Notes: generated by a model from the letters alone, not told the origin. A DNA stretch of 64,000 nt from an uncultured Piscinibacter sp. (GCF_937952055.1 NZ_CALFYO010000031.1:48383-112382); one strand, 5' to 3'. Positions 45,971 to 55,805 are shown, counted from the first letter of the stretch. Numbers and translations: made by a program.

Positions 45971-47148
45971 ACCCGACCTGCAATTCGGCCTGGCCGTCAT
46001 GGCTGCGCTGGATCAGCGCGCTGACGCTGCTGGTCGCCGCGGCGATGGCCGGCTGCGGCGGCAGCGTGGGGGTGGGCGGCACGGGGTCCTACGCCTCCGG
46101 CCCCATCGAAGGCTTCGGCTCGATCTTCGTCGGCGGCATCGAGTTCGACGACGCTTCCGCGAGCGTGGTCGACGAGGAGGGCGGCGCCAGCACGCGCGAC
46201 GCACTGCGTCTGGGCATGTTCACCGAGGTGGACAGCGGCGAGCTCGGCGGCAGTGCCGACGCGCCGACCGCCGCGGCCACGCGCATCCGCATCGTCAGCG
46301 AACTGGTCGGCCGGGCCGGCGACATCGACGTGGCCGGCGGCACGCTGGTCGTGTTCGGCCAGACCGTGCAGCTGACCGAGATCACCGTGTTCGACACCGC
46401 CTTCGCCAATGGCCTGGCCAGCGTGACCGACGGCACGGCGGTGGAGGTGTTCGGCTTCTACGACGCCGCAGCCAACCGCTTCAACGCGACCCGCATTGCG
46501 CCCAAGCACGGCACGCTGGCCGCGTTCAAGGTGCGCGGGCCGGTGCAGGATCTGAACCCGGATACGAAGACCTTCCGCATCGGCGCGGCGCTGTTCTCCT
46601 ACGGCGGCGCGCAGCCGCTGCTGGCCGACGGCGCCTACCTGCGCGTGGTCGCCGAGACGCTGCCGGTCGGCGGCCGCTGGGTGGTGCGCAGCGTGTCGGA
46701 GGGCGTTCGCCTGCTGCCGGATCTCGACCGCGTCAAGCTTCGCGGCACCATCACCCGGTACGTGTCCGAAACGGAGTTCAGCGTCAACGGCCAGCCGGTC
46801 GATGCGCGCGCGGCTGAGTTCATCGGGCGTCCCGGCGACCTTGCGCTGGGCAGGGCCGTGGTGGTCGATGGCCGCTCGGTGGCCGGCGTGCTGGTGGCCG
46901 AGAAGGTGCGGCCGGACGATAACGGTGGCGCTCAGGGCAACTTCACGCTGCAAGGGGCGATCGAGTCGGTGGACGCCGCGGCGCAGACATTCGTGCTGCG
47001 CGGCGTGACGGTGTTCTACGGTGCCAACGGCGTGCAGTTCGAGGGCGGCACGGCCGCCGACCTGCAACCGGGCCGAGCGCTGACCGTGCGCGGCGTGCTG
47101 TCCGCCAGCGGCACGCAACTCACGGCACGCCGCGTCAGCTTCGACTGA
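45967..47148 (+). CDS. DUF5666-domain lipoprotein
   Basis: A 393-residue lipoprotein with lipobox AAMAGC (Cys at about residue 29) followed by GGSVGVGGTG. The mature part consists of repeated DUF5666-like beta modules of about 60-70 residues, each with a hydrophobic VxGxV core; AGGTLVVFGQTVQL (about 119-132) and LRGTITRYVSETEFSVNGQP (about 258-277) are examples. The function is unknown; repeated OB-like folds suggest binding or structural roles. It is translationally coupled to the DUF6502 gene and ends exactly at the convergent argH stop. Confidence 0.8.
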   Translation: MNPTCNSAWPSWLRWISALTLLVAAAMAGCGGSVGVGGTGSYASGPIEGFGSIFVGGIEFDDASASVVDEEGGASTRDALRLGMFTEVDSGELGGSADAPTAAATRIRIVSELVGRAGDIDVAGGTLVVFGQTVQLTEITVFDTAFANGLASVTDGTAVEVFGFYDAAANRFNATRIAPKHGTLAAFKVRGPVQDLNPDTKTFRIGAALFSYGGAQPLLADGAYLRVVAETLPVGGRWVVRSVSEGVRLLPDLDRVKLRGTITRYVSETEFSVNGQPVDARAAEFIGRPGDLALGRAVVVDGRSVAGVLVAEKVRPDDNGGAQGNFTLQGAIESVDAAAQTFVLRGVTVFYGANGVQFEGGTAADLQPGRALTVRGVLSASGTQLTARRVSFD

Positions 47149-48549
47149 TCAGGCCGCGAGCCTGGCACGGTGCCGCGCCACCTGCGCGCGCACCTGCGCC
47201 GGCGCGGTGCCGCCGAGCACGTGACGGGCGTTCAGCGAGCCACGCAGCGTGAGCACCTCGCGGACGTCCTCGCCGATGGCGGGGTGGAAGCCCCGCAGGG
47301 TGGCCAACGGCAACTCGGCGAGGTCCATGCCTTGGCCGATCGCCAGCTTCACCGCATGGGCCACGGCCTCGTGCGCGTCGCGGAAGGGCAGGCCCTTCTT
47401 CACCAGGTAGTCGGCCAGGTCGGTGGCGGTGGCGTAGCCGCGCTTCGCGGCGCGCTCCATCGCCTCGGGCTTGACGACGATGCCGCCGACCAGCTCGCAG
47501 AAGATGCGCAGCGTGTCGCGCAGGGTGTCCACCGTGTCGAACAAGGGTTCCTTGTCCTCCTGATTGTCCTTGTTGTAGGCCAGCGGCTGGCCCTTCATCA
47601 GCGTGAGCAGGGCCATGAGGTGTCCGACCACGCGACCGGTCTTGCCGCGCGCGAGTTCGGGCACGTCGGGGTTCTTCTTCTGCGGCATGATCGAACTGCC
47701 GGTGCAGAAGCGGTCGGCCAGGTCGATGAAGCCGAAGTTTTGGCTCATCCACAGCACGAGCTCTTCGCTGAAGCGGCTGATGTGCACCATCGCCAGGCTG
47801 GCGGCGGCGCTGAACTCGATCGCGAAGTCGCGGTCGCTCACCGCGTCGAGGCTGTTCTGGCACACGCCTTCCATGCCCAGCGTGCGCGCCACGCGCTCGC
47901 GGTCCAGCGGGTAGCTGGTGCCGGCCAGCGCGGCACTGCCCAGCGGCAGGCGGTTGGTGCGCCGTCGCACGTCGGCCAGGCGCTCGGCGTCGCGCGAGAA
48001 CATCTCCACATAAGCCAGCAGATGGTGGCCGAAGCTCACCGGCTGGGCCACCTGCAGGTGCGTGAAGCCGGGCAGGATGACCTCGGCGTTGCTGTCGGCC
48101 AGCTCGACCAGGGCGCGCTGCAGCTCGACGAGCAGCGTCGAGATGCCGTCGATCTCGTCGCGCAGCCACAGGCGCACATCGGTGGCCACCTGGTCGTTGC
48201 GCGAGCGGCCGGTGTGCAGCCGCTTGCCGGCGTCGCCGACGAGTTGCGTGAGGCGCGCCTCGATGTTGAGGTGCACGTCCTCCAGCGCGAGCTTCCACTC
48301 GAAGCTGCCGGACTCGATCTCGGCGCGGATCTGCGCCATGCCGCGCTGGATGGCGGCGAGGTCTTCGGCACCGATGATGCCCTGCGCGGCCAGCATCTCG
48401 GCATGGGCGAGGCTGCCCGCGATGTCGGCCCTCCACAGGCGCCGGTCGAAGCCGACGCTGGCGGTGTAGCGTTGCACGAGCTCGCTCATCGGCTCGGAGA
48501 ACAGCGCGGACCAGGCCTGGGACTTCTTGTCGAGTTGGTTGGAGGACAT
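47149..48549 (-). CDS. argH: Argininosuccinate lyase
   Basis: The last enzyme of arginine synthesis, splitting argininosuccinate to arginine and fumarate. The 466-residue product has the fumarase-superfamily signature GSSIMPQKKNPD (about residue 285), the substrate-binding HTGRSRNDQVATD and TDLADYLVKKGLPFRDAHE. The start MSSNQLDKKSQAW is the usual one for betaproteobacterial ArgH, although the frame is open for 39 more codons. It is divergent from the algZ gene and convergent with the DUF5666 gene. Confidence 0.95.
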   Translation of the reverse strand: MSSNQLDKKSQAWSALFSEPMSELVQRYTASVGFDRRLWRADIAGSLAHAEMLAAQGIIGAEDLAAIQRGMAQIRAEIESGSFEWKLALEDVHLNIEARLTQLVGDAGKRLHTGRSRNDQVATDVRLWLRDEIDGISTLLVELQRALVELADSNAEVILPGFTHLQVAQPVSFGHHLLAYVEMFSRDAERLADVRRRTNRLPLGSAALAGTSYPLDRERVARTLGMEGVCQNSLDAVSDRDFAIEFSAAASLAMVHISRFSEELVLWMSQNFGFIDLADRFCTGSSIMPQKKNPDVPELARGKTGRVVGHLMALLTLMKGQPLAYNKDNQEDKEPLFDTVDTLRDTLRIFCELVGGIVVKPEAMERAAKRGYATATDLADYLVKKGLPFRDAHEAVAHAVKLAIGQGMDLAELPLATLRGFHPAIGEDVREVLTLRGSLNARHVLGGTAPAQVRAQVARHRARLAA

Positions 48550-48668
48550 GGCGGGTGGGGCGGGCGCAACAGGGCAAGAACGGGGGCTGCACGCGCATGG
48601 AAGTTGCGCCGGGTTTGGAGACAATGCGCGAAGCGTCGTGATTCTATCGGCGCCCCCTGCCGCCACCC

Positions 48669-49760
48669 ATGACCGCCAAGCCCAGCGTCCTTTCTGCCAG
48701 CAGCCAGGCTGCCGAGGTGCGCAGCTCCGGCTTCGGTATGACCACGCTGGACACGCTGATGCCGGGCGATGCCGGCGAGCGCCGGCCGGCCTCGGTGTTC
48801 GACGTCTGCCACGCCGGCGTGGTGCTGCGCACGCTGCTCGCCGTCGAGGCGGCCGTGGCCCTGGGGGTGCTGTTCGTGGCTGCCGACTTCGCCGCCTGGC
48901 TGTCGCGGCTGGCGGCAGCCTCGGCGGTGGCCGTGCCGGCGGTGCTGCTCTGGCTCAGCACGGCCTGCCTGCTCAAGCGGCCGCTGGGCGCGCTGCCGCC
49001 GATCGTGCGCTGGGCGAGCGCGATCGGGCTGGGCGCGCTTTCCGCAGCGGTGCCGGCCATGCTGGTGCTGCCGCTGGGCCTGGACATGCTGGGCGCGCAC
49101 CCGCTGCTCGCGCCGGTCATCGCCGGCGCCGTCGGGGCGGCGGCGGTGTACGGCTGGCTGCAGCTGCGGGCGCGCACCCTGCTGCCGGCAGAGACGACGG
49201 CGCGCCTGGCCGAGTTGCAGTCGCGCATCCGGCCGCACTTCCTCTTCAACACGCTGAACACCGCGCTCGCGCTGGTGCGCGTCGATCCGGCGCGCGCCGA
49301 GGGCGTGCTGGAGGACCTGGCCGAGCTGTTTCGCGTCGCCCTCACCGACATCGGCGAATCGGTCTCGTTGGCCGAGGAAGTGGAGCTGGCGCGTCGCTAC
49401 CTCGCCATCGAGCAGGTGCGCTTCGGCGCGCGGCTGAACATCGTGTGGGAGCTCGACGACGAGGCCGGCGGCGCGCGCGTGCCGCCGTTGATCCTGCAGC
49501 CGCTGGTCGAGAACGCGGTGCGCCACGGCGTCGAGCCTTCGCCAGAAGGTGGCACCGTGCGCATCCGCACGCGCGTCAAGCTCGGACGCGTCCAGGTGGT
49601 GATCGCCAACACCGTGCCGAACCAGCCCTCGCGGCCGGGCAGCGGCATGGCGCTGAACAACGTGCGCGAGCGGCTGAACCTGATGCACGACATGGCGGCG
49701 CAGTTCGAGACGCGGCGTGCCGACGGCGTCTTCCGCGTGCAATTGGCGGTGCCGCTGTGA
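48669..49760 (+). CDS. algZ: Membrane sensor histidine kinase, AlgZ/LytS class
   Basis: A 363-residue kinase of the His_kinase (AlgZ/FimS/YehU) family. Four to five hydrophobic helices (about 45-165) are followed by the phospho-acceptor region RIRPHFLFNTLNTALALV (His at about residue 194) and an ATPase domain with the N box LILQPLVENAVRHGVEP. A glycine box near GSGMALNNVRERL completes it. The partner LytTR response regulator lies 145 bases downstream, separated by a tandem duplication. In Pseudomonas the homologous pair controls alginate and type IV pili; the targets here are unknown. Confidence 0.85.
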   Translation: MTAKPSVLSASSQAAEVRSSGFGMTTLDTLMPGDAGERRPASVFDVCHAGVVLRTLLAVEAAVALGVLFVAADFAAWLSRLAAASAVAVPAVLLWLSTACLLKRPLGALPPIVRWASAIGLGALSAAVPAMLVLPLGLDMLGAHPLLAPVIAGAVGAAAVYGWLQLRARTLLPAETTARLAELQSRIRPHFLFNTLNTALALVRVDPARAEGVLEDLAELFRVALTDIGESVSLAEEVELARRYLAIEQVRFGARLNIVWELDDEAGGARVPPLILQPLVENAVRHGVEPSPEGGTVRIRTRVKLGRVQVVIANTVPNQPSRPGSGMALNNVRERLNLMHDMAAQFETRRADGVFRVQLAVPL

Positions 49761-49905
49761 GCGCCGCGCGGCCGTACCGGAGGCGCTCTCGCCCCCGCGG
49801 GGGGCCGGGCCGCAGGCCCTGGGGGGCAGGAGTGAGCGCCGCGCGGCCGTACCGGAGGCGCTCGCGCCCCCGCGGGGGGCCGGGCCGCAGGCCCTGGGGG
49901 GCACG
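49758..49905 (+). repeat. 74-bp tandem duplication between algZ and algR
   Basis: Two head-to-tail copies (49758-49831 and 49832-49905) differing at only two positions (CTCTCG versus CTCGCG, and CAGGA versus CACGA). Each begins GTGAGCGCCGCGCGG and carries the palindromic CCCCCGCGGGGGG and GGGCCGCAGGCCC blocks, so each copy can fold as a strong hairpin. The first copy overlaps the algZ stop codon and the second ends at the base before the algR ATG, so the ribosome site of algR is within the repeat. Confidence 0.9.
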
Positions 49906-50682
49906 ATGAACGCGCCGATCCGCGTCCTGGTGGTCGACGACGAAGAACTGGCGCGGCTGCGCCTGCGCGCGCTGGTGGCCGATTGCCGTGAGGTCGCGGC
50001 CACGGTGGTCGGCGAGGCGGCGAACGCGGCGCAGGCGGTGGACTTCCTCGCTGCGCACGACTGCGACCTGCTGCTGCTGGACATCCACATGCCCGGGCTG
50101 GATGGCGTGCAGTTCGCGGCACGCTTGCGCCAGCAACCCAAGGCGCCGGCGATCGTGTTCGTCACCGCGCACGCCGAGCACGCGCTGCAGGCCTTCGAGT
50201 TGGAGGCGGTGGACTACCTCACCAAGCCGGTCAAGCGCGAGCGGCTGCAGGCGGCGCTCCAGCGGGTCGCGCAGCGGCTTTCGCTGCAGCCGGAGCGCCC
50301 CGCGCCGTCGCCCGTCGACGACGGCATGCTCGTCGTCAGCGACCGCGGGCGTGTGCTGCGCGTGCCCGTGACCGAGGTGCTCTATCTGAAGGCCGAACTG
50401 AAGTACGTGACCCTGCGCACCGCGCGGCACAGCTACGTGCTCGACGACTCGCTGGCCGAGCTGGAGGGGCGTCTCGGCGAGCGCTTCCTGCGCGTGCACC
50501 GCAACGCGCTGGTGTCCCGCACCGCGGTGCGCGCGCTGGAGCGTCGAGCGCTGGCCGCGGAGGGCGACGAGGAGGGCGGCGAAGCCTGGGCGGTGCGCGT
50601 CGCACCGGTCGACGAGTGGCTGGCGGTGTCGCGGCGGCAGCTCGCTGCGGTGCGCGAGGCGCTGGTCGCCGTAGGGCGCTGA
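49906..50682 (+). CDS. algR: LytTR-family response regulator, AlgR-like
   Basis: A 258-residue response regulator. Receiver domain: IRVLVVDDEELARLRLRAL, phospho-acceptor aspartate in LLLLDIHMPGLDG, and VDYLTKPVKRERL. The C-terminal LytTR DNA-binding domain includes VTEVLYLKAELKYVTLRT and RFLRVHRNALVSRTAV, as in AlgR. It is paired with the upstream AlgZ-type kinase. The start ATG directly follows the second copy of the 74-bp repeat, with GGGGGGC as the only purine tract. Confidence 0.88.
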   Translation: MNAPIRVLVVDDEELARLRLRALVADCREVAATVVGEAANAAQAVDFLAAHDCDLLLLDIHMPGLDGVQFAARLRQQPKAPAIVFVTAHAEHALQAFELEAVDYLTKPVKRERLQAALQRVAQRLSLQPERPAPSPVDDGMLVVSDRGRVLRVPVTEVLYLKAELKYVTLRTARHSYVLDDSLAELEGRLGERFLRVHRNALVSRTAVRALERRALAAEGDEEGGEAWAVRVAPVDEWLAVSRRQLAAVREALVAVGR

Positions 50683-50700
50683 CCGGCGGGCGGCACGGAC

Positions 50701-51966
50701 ATGCGGCCGACACGCATCTGGTTCAACCGCCCCGGCGTGCGCTGGGGGCGTGCGCTGACCCTGGCCGGGCTGGGCACGGCCGCCATCGCGCTGTGGGTGG
50801 CGGCCGAGCGCGGACTGTGGGACGCGCCGGAGCTGGCTGTGCAGTTCGATGCGGCACCGGCCGCCGCGCCGGCGAGCGTGGCAGCGGCCCGACGCGTCGA
50901 TGCAGGCGCGCAAGCCACGAGCGCGCGCGCCGCCGATGACTCCGCGCCGTCACCGGGTGCGGCCGGCGAGGTGCGCGTCTGCGGCCTGGGCAGCATCGCC
51001 GTCGGCCCCGACGGACCGGACCTGGCCGCGCGACGACTGCGCGCCGAGCGCAGCAAGCCGGTGATGGCGCGCTGGCTGGAAGCGCTGCAAGCGGCGCCCG
51101 AGCCGCGCAGCAAGGCCGCCGCGCTGGTGCTGGCGCCGCTGCTGGCCGCGCCGCCGCTGGCGCCGGTGCGACCGGCGTGTGCCGACGAAGCCGATTGCCC
51201 CACGCCGGCCCCTGCGGCGGCCACCTCGGCCTGGGTGTCGCAGCGCGAGCGCCTCGCCGAGATCGCTGCACAGGCCGGGCGCGACGCCGGCGTGCTGGGC
51301 CTGGCCATGCAGGCCTGTTCGACCGGCGCGCCGGCGCCCGAGACCAGCGCCTGCGCCCGCCTCGCGGTGGAGGACTGGATCGCCGTCGATCCGACCCATG
51401 CCGAGCCCTGGCTGCAGCTGGCCGACCGCGCGCAGGCCGCAGGCGATGCCGAGGCGACTGCGGAGGCGTTGCGCCGTGCGCTGGCGCAGCCCTTCGGGCG
51501 GCTGGCCGAGCAGGCGCTGTTCGGCGCCGTGCAGGCCGCACAGCCGGCCGATGCCGGGGTGCTGGAGCGGCTGCAGATGGGCGATGTGCTGGCCATGCTG
51601 CGCGCGGCCTGGCGCGAGCCCGGCTTGGCGTCCGCGGCGTCCTGGTGCGGCGCGCCGGCGCTGGCGGAGGTCGGCCGACGCGAACTCTGCCAGCAGCTCG
51701 CCGAGCAGCTCGTGCTGCGCGGCACGACGCTGCAGCAGGTGGCCGGTGGCCGCGCGCTCGGCCGCAGCCTCGGCTGGTTTCCCGAGCGCATGGCCGCGGC
51801 CGGTCGTGACCTCGACGCTGCCCAGCGCCTGTTCGCGAGCTTCAGCGGCGAGCAGGCCTACGACTGCCCGGCGCTGCAGCGCCAGCTCGACTACCAGGCG
51901 GCGGTCGCCGCCCAGGGCGAGGTGGCCGCCGTGCGGCGCTTCGCGGCGACGCTGCGGCGGCCTTGA
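50701..51966 (+). CDS. Membrane-anchored hypothetical protein
   Basis: A 421-residue protein with one N-terminal membrane helix (about residues 17-36, LTLAGLGTAAIALWVAAERG) and a periplasmic or extracytoplasmic domain rich in Ala, helical, with many Cys residues (CGLGSIAV, CADEADCPTPAP, CSTGAPAPETSACARL). Helical repeats around LQLADRAQAAGDAEATAEAL resemble a tetratricopeptide segment. No enzyme motif. It follows algR by 18 bases on the same strand and may be co-transcribed. I do not recognise the family. Confidence 0.65.
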   Translation: MRPTRIWFNRPGVRWGRALTLAGLGTAAIALWVAAERGLWDAPELAVQFDAAPAAAPASVAAARRVDAGAQATSARAADDSAPSPGAAGEVRVCGLGSIAVGPDGPDLAARRLRAERSKPVMARWLEALQAAPEPRSKAAALVLAPLLAAPPLAPVRPACADEADCPTPAPAAATSAWVSQRERLAEIAAQAGRDAGVLGLAMQACSTGAPAPETSACARLAVEDWIAVDPTHAEPWLQLADRAQAAGDAEATAEALRRALAQPFGRLAEQALFGAVQAAQPADAGVLERLQMGDVLAMLRAAWREPGLASAASWCGAPALAEVGRRELCQQLAEQLVLRGTTLQQVAGGRALGRSLGWFPERMAAAGRDLDAAQRLFASFSGEQAYDCPALQRQLDYQAAVAAQGEVAAVRRFAATLRRP

Positions 51967-51972
51967 GCCGGC

Positions 51973-54762
51973 TCAGCCGGTGTTTCGCAGCCCCGCCGCC
52001 ACGCCGTTGATGGAGATGTGGATGCCGCGCTTGACGCGGTCCATGCCCGGGTCGTCGTCGCGGCCGGCGCGGTAGCGGCGCATCAGCTCGACCTGCAGGT
52101 GATTCAGCGGGTCGAGGTAGGGGAAGCGGTGCTCGATGGAGCGCGCCAGCGACGGATTGGACGCAAGGCGCCTCTTCTCGCCGGTGATCAGGGTGAGCGC
52201 GTCGTGGGTGCGCTGCCATTCGGACTGGATGAGGCCGAAGATGCGGCGGCCGAGCTTGCGGTCCTCGACCAGCTCCACGTAGCGCGCCGCGATGCCCAGG
52301 TCGCTCTTGGCCAGCACCATGTCCAGGTTGGACAGCAGGGTGCGGAAGAAGGGCCACTGCCTGTGCATCTTCTGCAGCAGCGCGAGGCGCTCCTTGCGCG
52401 ACTTCGCCTCCTTGCCGAGCCAGGTCTCGATGGCCGAGCCGAAGCCGCACCAGCCGGGCAGCGCGACGCGGCACTGGCCCCAGCTGAAGCCCCAGGGGAT
52501 GGCGCGCAGATCCTCGATCGCGCGCGAGGACTTCCGCGACGCCGGCCGCGAGCCGATGTTCAGCTCGGCGATCTCCCGGATCGGCGTGGCGCTGAAGAAG
52601 TAGTCGGTGAAGCCCGGCGTCTCGTAGACCAGCTTGCGGTAGGCGGCATAGCTCGCCGCGCTGATCGCGTCGGCGGCCTCGATGAAGGCCTTCGGCGCAC
52701 TCTTCGTCGGATGCAGCAGCGTGGCCTCCAGCGTGGCCGCGACCAGGGTCTCGAGGTTGCGCAGGCCGATCTCCGGGTGCGCGTACTTCGAGGCGATCAC
52801 CTCGCCCTGCTCGGTGAGGCGGATCTGGCCGTTCACCGTGCCGGGCGGCTGCGCGAGGATGGCCTGGTAGCTCGGGCCGCCGCCTCGTCCCACGGTGCCG
52901 CCGCGGCCGTGGAACAGGCGCAGCGTCAGGCCATGCTCGCGGCCGAGTCCGTCGAACAGCGCCACCAGGTCGATCTCGGCGCGGTAGAGCTCCCAGCTGC
53001 TCGTGAAGGTGCCGCCGTCCTTGTTGCTGTCGCTGTAGCCGAGCATGATGTCCTGCTCGGCGCCGGAGGCCTTCATCATCGCCGCGATGCCGGGCAGCGC
53101 GTAGTAGTCGCGCATGATCGGCGCCGCGTTGCGCAGGTCGCCGATGGTCTCGAACAGCGGCACGACGATCAGGTCCGTCACCGCACCCTCGTGCAGCTCG
53201 CCGCGCATCAGGCCGGTTTCCTTGAGCAGCAGCAGCACCTCGAGCAGGTCGCTGGCGTCCTCGGTGTGCGAGATGATGTAGTGGCGCAGCGCATCGCGGC
53301 CGAAGCGCTGCAGCATGCGGCCGGCGGTCTCGAAGATCGCCAGTTCGCTCACCGCGTGGTCGCTGTAGGTGGCGGCGCGCACGCGCAGCGGACGCGCGTC
53401 GTTGAGCAGCCGCACCAGCAGGTCGCGCTTCGCCGGCTCGGACAGCGCCGTGTAGTCGGCCTCGATGCGGGACGCCTTCAGCAGCTCGGCGACCACCGCC
53501 TCGTGCTTGTCCGAGCTCTGACGCAGGTCCACGGTGGCGAGGTGGAAGCCGAACACCTGCACGGCGCGCATCAGCGGCCGCAGGCGCGGGCCGATCAGTG
53601 CGTCGGCATGGTGCGAGCGCAGCGAAGTCTCGATCACGCGCAGGTCGGCGTGGAACTCGGCGGCGTGCAGGTAGGGGCTCTCCGGCGCGACCGCGTGGCG
53701 CAGCGCCTCCGTGCCGGTGAGCTCGTGCAGCGTCGCGGCCAGGCGGGCGTACATGCCGATCAGCGCGCGGCGGTAGGGTTCGTCGATGCGATGCTCGCTG
53801 CGGTCCGGCGAGCGATCGGCGAGCGAGCGCATCTCGGCCGTCACCGGCGCGAGCATCGCCGACATCGACAGCTCGCCGCCCAGCAGGTGCACCTCGGTCA
53901 GGTAGTGGCGCAACACCGTTTCGCTCTGGCGGCGCAGCGCCATCTGCAGCGTGGCTTCGGTGACGAACGGGTTGCCGTCGCGGTCGCCGCCGATCCAGTT
54001 GCCCATGCGGAAGAAGCTGGCGATGTCGTGGCCGGGCAGCGCCTGTTCGACCTCGCGGTACATGCGCGGGATCTGGCGCAGGAAGGTCGCGTGGTAGTAG
54101 GACAGCGCGTTCTCGATCTCGTCGTCGACGGTGAGCTTGGCGGTGCGCAGCATGCGCGTCTGCCACAGTTGCGTGATGCGTGCGCGGATCAGCGCCTCGT
54201 TGTCGGCACGATCGCGCTCGGTGCGCAGTTCGTCGCGCGCGCCGATCAGCTCGGCGATGGCGCGCTCGGCGCCGAGGATGCTCTGGCGCTGCACTTCGGT
54301 CGGGTGGGCGGTGAGCACCGGGCTGATGTAGGCGTGGCGCAGCGTCTTGACGATCTCGCTGGCACGGATGTCGGCGCCGGCCAGGCGCTCGAAGGTCATC
54401 GCCAGCGAGCCCTCCTGCAGATGGCCCTGGCCCTCGTGATGCATGCGCCGGCGCACGTGGTGGCGGTCCTCGGCGATGTTCGCCAGGTGCGAGAAGTAGC
54501 TGAAGGCGCGGATCACGCTGACGGTCTGGTCGCCCGAGAGGTTCTTCAGCAGGCGGTCGAGCGCGCGGCCGGCCTGCGCGTCGCTCTTCAGCCGGTATGC
54601 CACCGACAGCTTGCGCACGCGCTCGATGAGCTCGAAAGCCTCCTTGCCCTCCTGCTCGCGGATCACGTCGCCGAGGATGCGGCCGAGCAGCCGAATGTCC
54701 TCCACCAGCGGGCGGTTCTTCTCGGCGGCGTCGCTCGCGCTGCGGCGTGTCGCGGTGTTCAT
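51973..54762 (-). CDS. ppc: Phosphoenolpyruvate carboxylase
   Basis: The anaplerotic enzyme carboxylating PEP to oxaloacetate with bicarbonate. The 929-residue protein has the family hallmarks LTAHPTEVQRQSILG (catalytic histidine, about residue 155), GYSDSNKDGGTFTSSWELY and LFHGRGGTVGRGGGPSYQAI, and ends in the conserved NGVAAGLRNTG. Normal length. It is on the opposite strand to hemC, with 103 bases between their starts. The 3' end lies seven bases from the end of the hypothetical gene on the other strand. Confidence 0.96.
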   Translation of the reverse strand: MNTATRRSASDAAEKNRPLVEDIRLLGRILGDVIREQEGKEAFELIERVRKLSVAYRLKSDAQAGRALDRLLKNLSGDQTVSVIRAFSYFSHLANIAEDRHHVRRRMHHEGQGHLQEGSLAMTFERLAGADIRASEIVKTLRHAYISPVLTAHPTEVQRQSILGAERAIAELIGARDELRTERDRADNEALIRARITQLWQTRMLRTAKLTVDDEIENALSYYHATFLRQIPRMYREVEQALPGHDIASFFRMGNWIGGDRDGNPFVTEATLQMALRRQSETVLRHYLTEVHLLGGELSMSAMLAPVTAEMRSLADRSPDRSEHRIDEPYRRALIGMYARLAATLHELTGTEALRHAVAPESPYLHAAEFHADLRVIETSLRSHHADALIGPRLRPLMRAVQVFGFHLATVDLRQSSDKHEAVVAELLKASRIEADYTALSEPAKRDLLVRLLNDARPLRVRAATYSDHAVSELAIFETAGRMLQRFGRDALRHYIISHTEDASDLLEVLLLLKETGLMRGELHEGAVTDLIVVPLFETIGDLRNAAPIMRDYYALPGIAAMMKASGAEQDIMLGYSDSNKDGGTFTSSWELYRAEIDLVALFDGLGREHGLTLRLFHGRGGTVGRGGGPSYQAILAQPPGTVNGQIRLTEQGEVIASKYAHPEIGLRNLETLVAATLEATLLHPTKSAPKAFIEAADAISAASYAAYRKLVYETPGFTDYFFSATPIREIAELNIGSRPASRKSSRAIEDLRAIPWGFSWGQCRVALPGWCGFGSAIETWLGKEAKSRKERLALLQKMHRQWPFFRTLLSNLDMVLAKSDLGIAARYVELVEDRKLGRRIFGLIQSEWQRTHDALTLITGEKRRLASNPSLARSIEHRFPYLDPLNHLQVELMRRYRAGRDDDPGMDRVKRGIHISINGVAAGLRNTG

Positions 54763-54865
54763 GGAACTTCTCCGAAGCTGTAACTTGGTTACGTCGCCCG
54801 CATGCTAACAGCCCGGGCTCGGCGGATCGGCTGACGCAAGACGCGGGCCTGCTAGCATGCCGTGC

Positions 54866-55795
54866 ATGGCCGAACCGATCGTCATCGCCACCCGCGAAAG
54901 CCGCCTGGCCCTGTGGCAGGCCGAACATGTGCGCGACCTGCTCGCGCAGCGTTTCGGGGCGCAGGTCGAACTGCTGGGCATGACCACGCGCGGAGACCAG
55001 ATCCTCGACCGCACGCTGTCCAAGGTCGGCGGCAAGGGCCTGTTCGTCAAGGAGCTGGAGACGGCGCTCGAAGAGGGCCGCGCCCACCTCGCGGTGCATT
55101 CGCTCAAGGATGTGCCGATGGACCTGCCCGAGGGCTTCGCGCTCGCCGCGGTGCTCCAGCGCGAGGACCCTCGCGACGCCTTCGTCTCGCCGCGCTACGC
55201 GAGATTGGCGGAGCTGCCCCAGGGCGCGAAGGTCGGCACCTCTTCGCTGCGCCGCTGGGTGCAGCTCGGTGCACTGCGCCCTGACCTGGTGGTCGAGCCG
55301 CTGCGCGGCAACCTCGACACCCGCTTGCGCAAGCTCGACGAGGGACAGTACGACGCCATCGTGCTCGCCGCGGCGGGCCTCAAGCGCCTGGGCCTGGGCG
55401 GGCGCATCCGCAGCGTCTTCGAGGCCACCGAAATGCTGCCCTGCGCCGGCCAGGGTGCGCTGGGCATCGAGGTGCGTGCCGACCACCGGACGCTGCTCGA
55501 GCAGCTCGCCACGCTCACTCACCGGCCGACCTGGCTGGCCGTGCAGGCCGAACGCGCCGTGTCGCGCGCGATGGGCGGCAGCTGCAGCATGCCGCTGGCC
55601 GTGCACGCCAGCTGGCGCGGCGACAGGCTGTGGCTGCGCGCCGCGCTGGGGCACCCGCAGCAACCGCTGGCCGCGCTGCTGCGCAGCGAAGTGGAAGACA
55701 CGGTGGGCACCGATACGGAGGCGCGCGCGCTCGGCGAGCGCGCCGCGCAGGCGCTGCGCGCACAGGGCTCGGCCGGCTACCTCGCCGAGTCCTGA
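54866..55795 (+). CDS. hemC: Porphobilinogen deaminase (hydroxymethylbilane synthase)
   Basis: Polymerises four porphobilinogens to hydroxymethylbilane in haem synthesis. The 309-residue product shows ATRESRLALWQAEHV at the start, the substrate-binding KDVPMDLPEG and RRWVQL regions, and the cofactor-attachment cysteine in AMGGSCSMPLAVH (about residue 241). ATG at 54866 was chosen; an ATG three codons upstream is possible. First gene of a hemC-hemD-hemX-hemY run on the plus strand. Confidence 0.94.
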   Translation: MAEPIVIATRESRLALWQAEHVRDLLAQRFGAQVELLGMTTRGDQILDRTLSKVGGKGLFVKELETALEEGRAHLAVHSLKDVPMDLPEGFALAAVLQREDPRDAFVSPRYARLAELPQGAKVGTSSLRRWVQLGALRPDLVVEPLRGNLDTRLRKLDEGQYDAIVLAAAGLKRLGLGGRIRSVFEATEMLPCAGQGALGIEVRADHRTLLEQLATLTHRPTWLAVQAERAVSRAMGGSCSMPLAVHASWRGDRLWLRAALGHPQQPLAALLRSEVEDTVGTDTEARALGERAAQALRAQGSAGYLAES

Positions 55796-55805
55796 GCGGC
55801 GCGCC

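Noticed and set aside
49717..49905. A longer start for AlgR within the tandem duplication
   Set aside because: The receiver domain begins directly after ATG 49906; upstream translation is repeat-derived.
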